8,345 nucleotides of DNA from Flavisolibacter sp. (GTDB lineage Bacteria > Bacteroidota > Bacteroidia > Chitinophagales > Chitinophagaceae). The notes beneath the pieces are model-generated. The model did no database searches, was not told where the DNA came from, and saw nothing but the letters and a program-made list of their open reading frames with translations. The position numbers were made by a program, and so were the translations under genes. The DNA lies in NCBI GenBank assembly GCA_025936195.1, contig JAICTW010000078.1:1-8345 (forward strand). The letters are read 5' to 3'. Positions 7,127 to 8,345 of the stretch are shown here, in pieces; the stretch's first letter is position 1, and each line of letters starts with the position of its first letter.

Positions 7127-8011
7127 ATGACCAGCAAACTGCTAAGAGAAATTACTCCATTAACCCAGGGCGACTGCTTCACCCTTTTCTCCAGGGTAAA
7201 AACCGATTTCGATTTTCCCCTTCATTACCACGAAGAATTTGAACTAAATTTCATTCAAAACGGGAAAGGTGCAAAAAGGGTAATTGGCGATCACATTGAG
7301 GAGATAGACGACCTGGAATTGGTTTTGGTTGGCCCCAATTTGCAACACGGCTGGTTTACCCACAAATTAAAGGGACAGAAATTGCATGAGATCACCATTC
7401 AGTTTCACCGCAATTTGTTTGATGAAAAATTTTTGCACCGGAATCAAATGAGTTTCATCCGCAAAATGTTTGAAAAATCATTACGCGGCATTTCGTTTTC
7501 AAAAGAAACCACTGAAGCCATAACGCCAAGATTGCTTGCTATTACGAAACGTTACGGATTTGGTTCTGTTCTTGAGTTATTATCCATATTGCATGACCTT
7601 TCCATATCCCGCAATATGCGAACACTTTCCAATACCAGCTTCAATAACACTGAAACGATCTCCTACAATAGCCGCAGAGTGAACACAGTGATGGAACATT
7701 TGAATAAAAATTTTGACAAGGAAGTTTCATTGAACGAAGTGGCCAAACTTACCGCCATGTCGGAAGTAGCTTTCAGTCGCTTTTTTAAATTAAGAACGGG
7801 TAAAACATTTGTAGATACCTTGAATGAAGTGCGCCTGGGCAATGCTTCAAGAATGCTGATCGAAACCACACAAAGCGTCAATGAAATTGCTTACCGTTGC
7901 GGATTTAATAATATTTCTAACTTCAACCGTCTTTTTAAAAAGAAAAAAAATTGCACACCTAAAGAATTCCGGCTCGCTTATAATTCGACAGGGGTGAGAA
8001 CTTTTGTTTGA
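7127..8011 (+). CDS. AraC-family transcriptional regulator with N-terminal cupin-like sensor domain
   Basis: This 294-residue protein starts at ATG 7127 (MTSKLLREITPL). The N-terminal half is a cupin-like effector domain: HYHEEFELNFIQNGKG at 33-48 has the usual HxH...E pattern, and GPNLQHGW with His74 is the matching later strand. The C-terminal AraC DNA-binding domain holds two helix-turn-helix units: SLNEVAKLTAMSEVAFSRFF at 201-220 and SVNEIAYRCGFNNISNFNRL at 250-269, followed by the conserved CTPKEFR. The protein is soluble, with no membrane segment or two-component receiver, so it is not a hybrid two-component PUL sensor. It diverges from the susC operon and is the likely regulator of that operon, probably responding to an imported sugar; ligand and target are inferred. 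Upstream extension to a TTG at 7055 is rejected because those residues lack family character. A run of eight A's at 7943-7950 lies in the codons for KKKKN. Confidence 0.95.
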   Translation: MTSKLLREITPLTQGDCFTLFSRVKTDFDFPLHYHEEFELNFIQNGKGAKRVIGDHIEEIDDLELVLVGPNLQHGWFTHKLKGQKLHEITIQFHRNLFDEKFLHRNQMSFIRKMFEKSLRGISFSKETTEAITPRLLAITKRYGFGSVLELLSILHDLSISRNMRTLSNTSFNNTETISYNSRRVNTVMEHLNKNFDKEVSLNEVAKLTAMSEVAFSRFFKLRTGKTFVDTLNEVRLGNASRMLIETTQSVNEIAYRCGFNNISNFNRLFKKKKNCTPKEFRLAYNSTGVRTFV

Positions 8012-8162
8012 TTGCCGTTTCAAATTGTGAAGTCATCGCTTTTAATAATGGGAATATCTAAACGCAGAGATAGCTTTTTATTTCTGTACCATTCACTATC
8101 TTTTTTACATCTACACTTTTCACTTCATATTTATGCTTCACATTCCGTCGCTTTAACCTCTT

Positions 8163-8345
8163 TCATCTTCGAAGCACATCAAAGCTTTTAAAAATCTCTT
8201 CCTCACTGTCCGTCACTACTACATCGGTAACAACCGCCTTTCTCGGACCAACCTTGCACCAGGCAATAAAATTTTTAATTTGCTCTTCACTTCCACTCGC
8301 CTTTATTTCCACGTTTCCATCTTCGGTATTCTTTACCCAACCGGT
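8163..8345 (-). CDS. acyP: Acylphosphatase, C-terminal part (5' end outside window)
   Basis: The minus strand is open from the right edge to a TGA at 8165-8163, giving 60 residues. They begin TGWVKNTEDGNVEIKASG, the acylphosphatase signature around the catalytic asparagine (the N of GWVKN). Next come the family helix with WCKVGPRKA and the closing strand VTDVVVTDSEE, ending SFDVLRR. Acylphosphatases are about 90-residue cytosolic enzymes that hydrolyse the carboxyl-phosphate bond of acyl phosphates. The N-terminal phosphate-binding loop with the catalytic arginine is outside the window, so activity cannot be confirmed. The gene converges on the AraC-type gene with a 151-nt gap and is probably unrelated to glycan uptake. 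Confidence 0.93.
   Translation of the reverse strand, partial: TGWVKNTEDGNVEIKASGSEEQIKNFIAWCKVGPRKAVVTDVVVTDSEEEIFKSFDVLRR

Noticed and set aside
8055..8085. Possible terminator after the AraC-type gene (TATCT...AGATA stem then CTTTTTATTT)
   Set aside because: The stem is only 5 bp, A/T-rich and has an 8-nt loop, too weak to call.
1..8345. CRISPR arrays, tRNA or rRNA genes, insertion sequences, toxin-antitoxin or defence genes
   Set aside because: None seen: no regularly spaced repeats, no cloverleaf-like sequence, no transposase motifs; the window is filled by PUL genes, a regulator and an acylphosphatase.

Overview
The window looks like part of a polysaccharide utilisation locus (PUL) of a Bacteroidota bacterium, most plausibly a soil or freshwater member of the Chitinophagaceae/Sphingobacteriia type. 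This rests on an adjacent SusC/SusD pair, Cys-Lys-Lys-Asp-Asp lipoprotein export signals, AT-rich spacers without Shine-Dalgarno sequences, and start codons preceded by A/T-rich leaders. The genus is an inference from style, not a database match.

Layout. Four genes lie head to tail on the minus strand, transcribed from about 6.7 kb down to position 1: a SusC-type TonB-dependent transporter (3540-6728), a SusD-type glycan-binding lipoprotein (1823-3529), an IPT/TIG surface glycan-binding lipoprotein (644-1783), and a second IPT/TIG lipoprotein that runs off the left edge (1-609). Gaps between them are 10, 39 and 34 nt, so they are very probably one operon. A 398-bp divergent intergenic region (6729-7126) separates susC from a plus-strand AraC-family regulator (7127-8011). 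Beyond it, pointing back toward the regulator, is the C-terminal part of an acylphosphatase (8163-8345), a housekeeping gene that marks the edge of the locus.

How the genes work together. The SusD protein and the two TIG lipoproteins would sit on the cell surface and capture a glycan. SusD acts as the lid of the SusC barrel, and SusC imports oligosaccharides using TonB energy. The AraC-type protein, with an N-terminal cupin-like ligand domain, is the obvious local regulator. No glycoside hydrolase is visible; any enzymes would lie further left. The substrate cannot be read from the window, although the C-terminal domain of the 644-1783 protein resembles the glycan-binding domain of SGBP-B proteins known from hemicellulose PULs.

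The protein-coding content is ordinary for this phylum and I see no new enzyme system. The least explained part is the divergent regulatory region. It holds a 14-bp inverted repeat (13/14 identical, arms 53 bp apart), a tandem 8-bp repeat near the susC start, a cluster of alternating ATGATT/AATCAT dyads, and three copies of an ACTTTTTTA...TCAAT motif, two of them in tandem with a 21-bp period.
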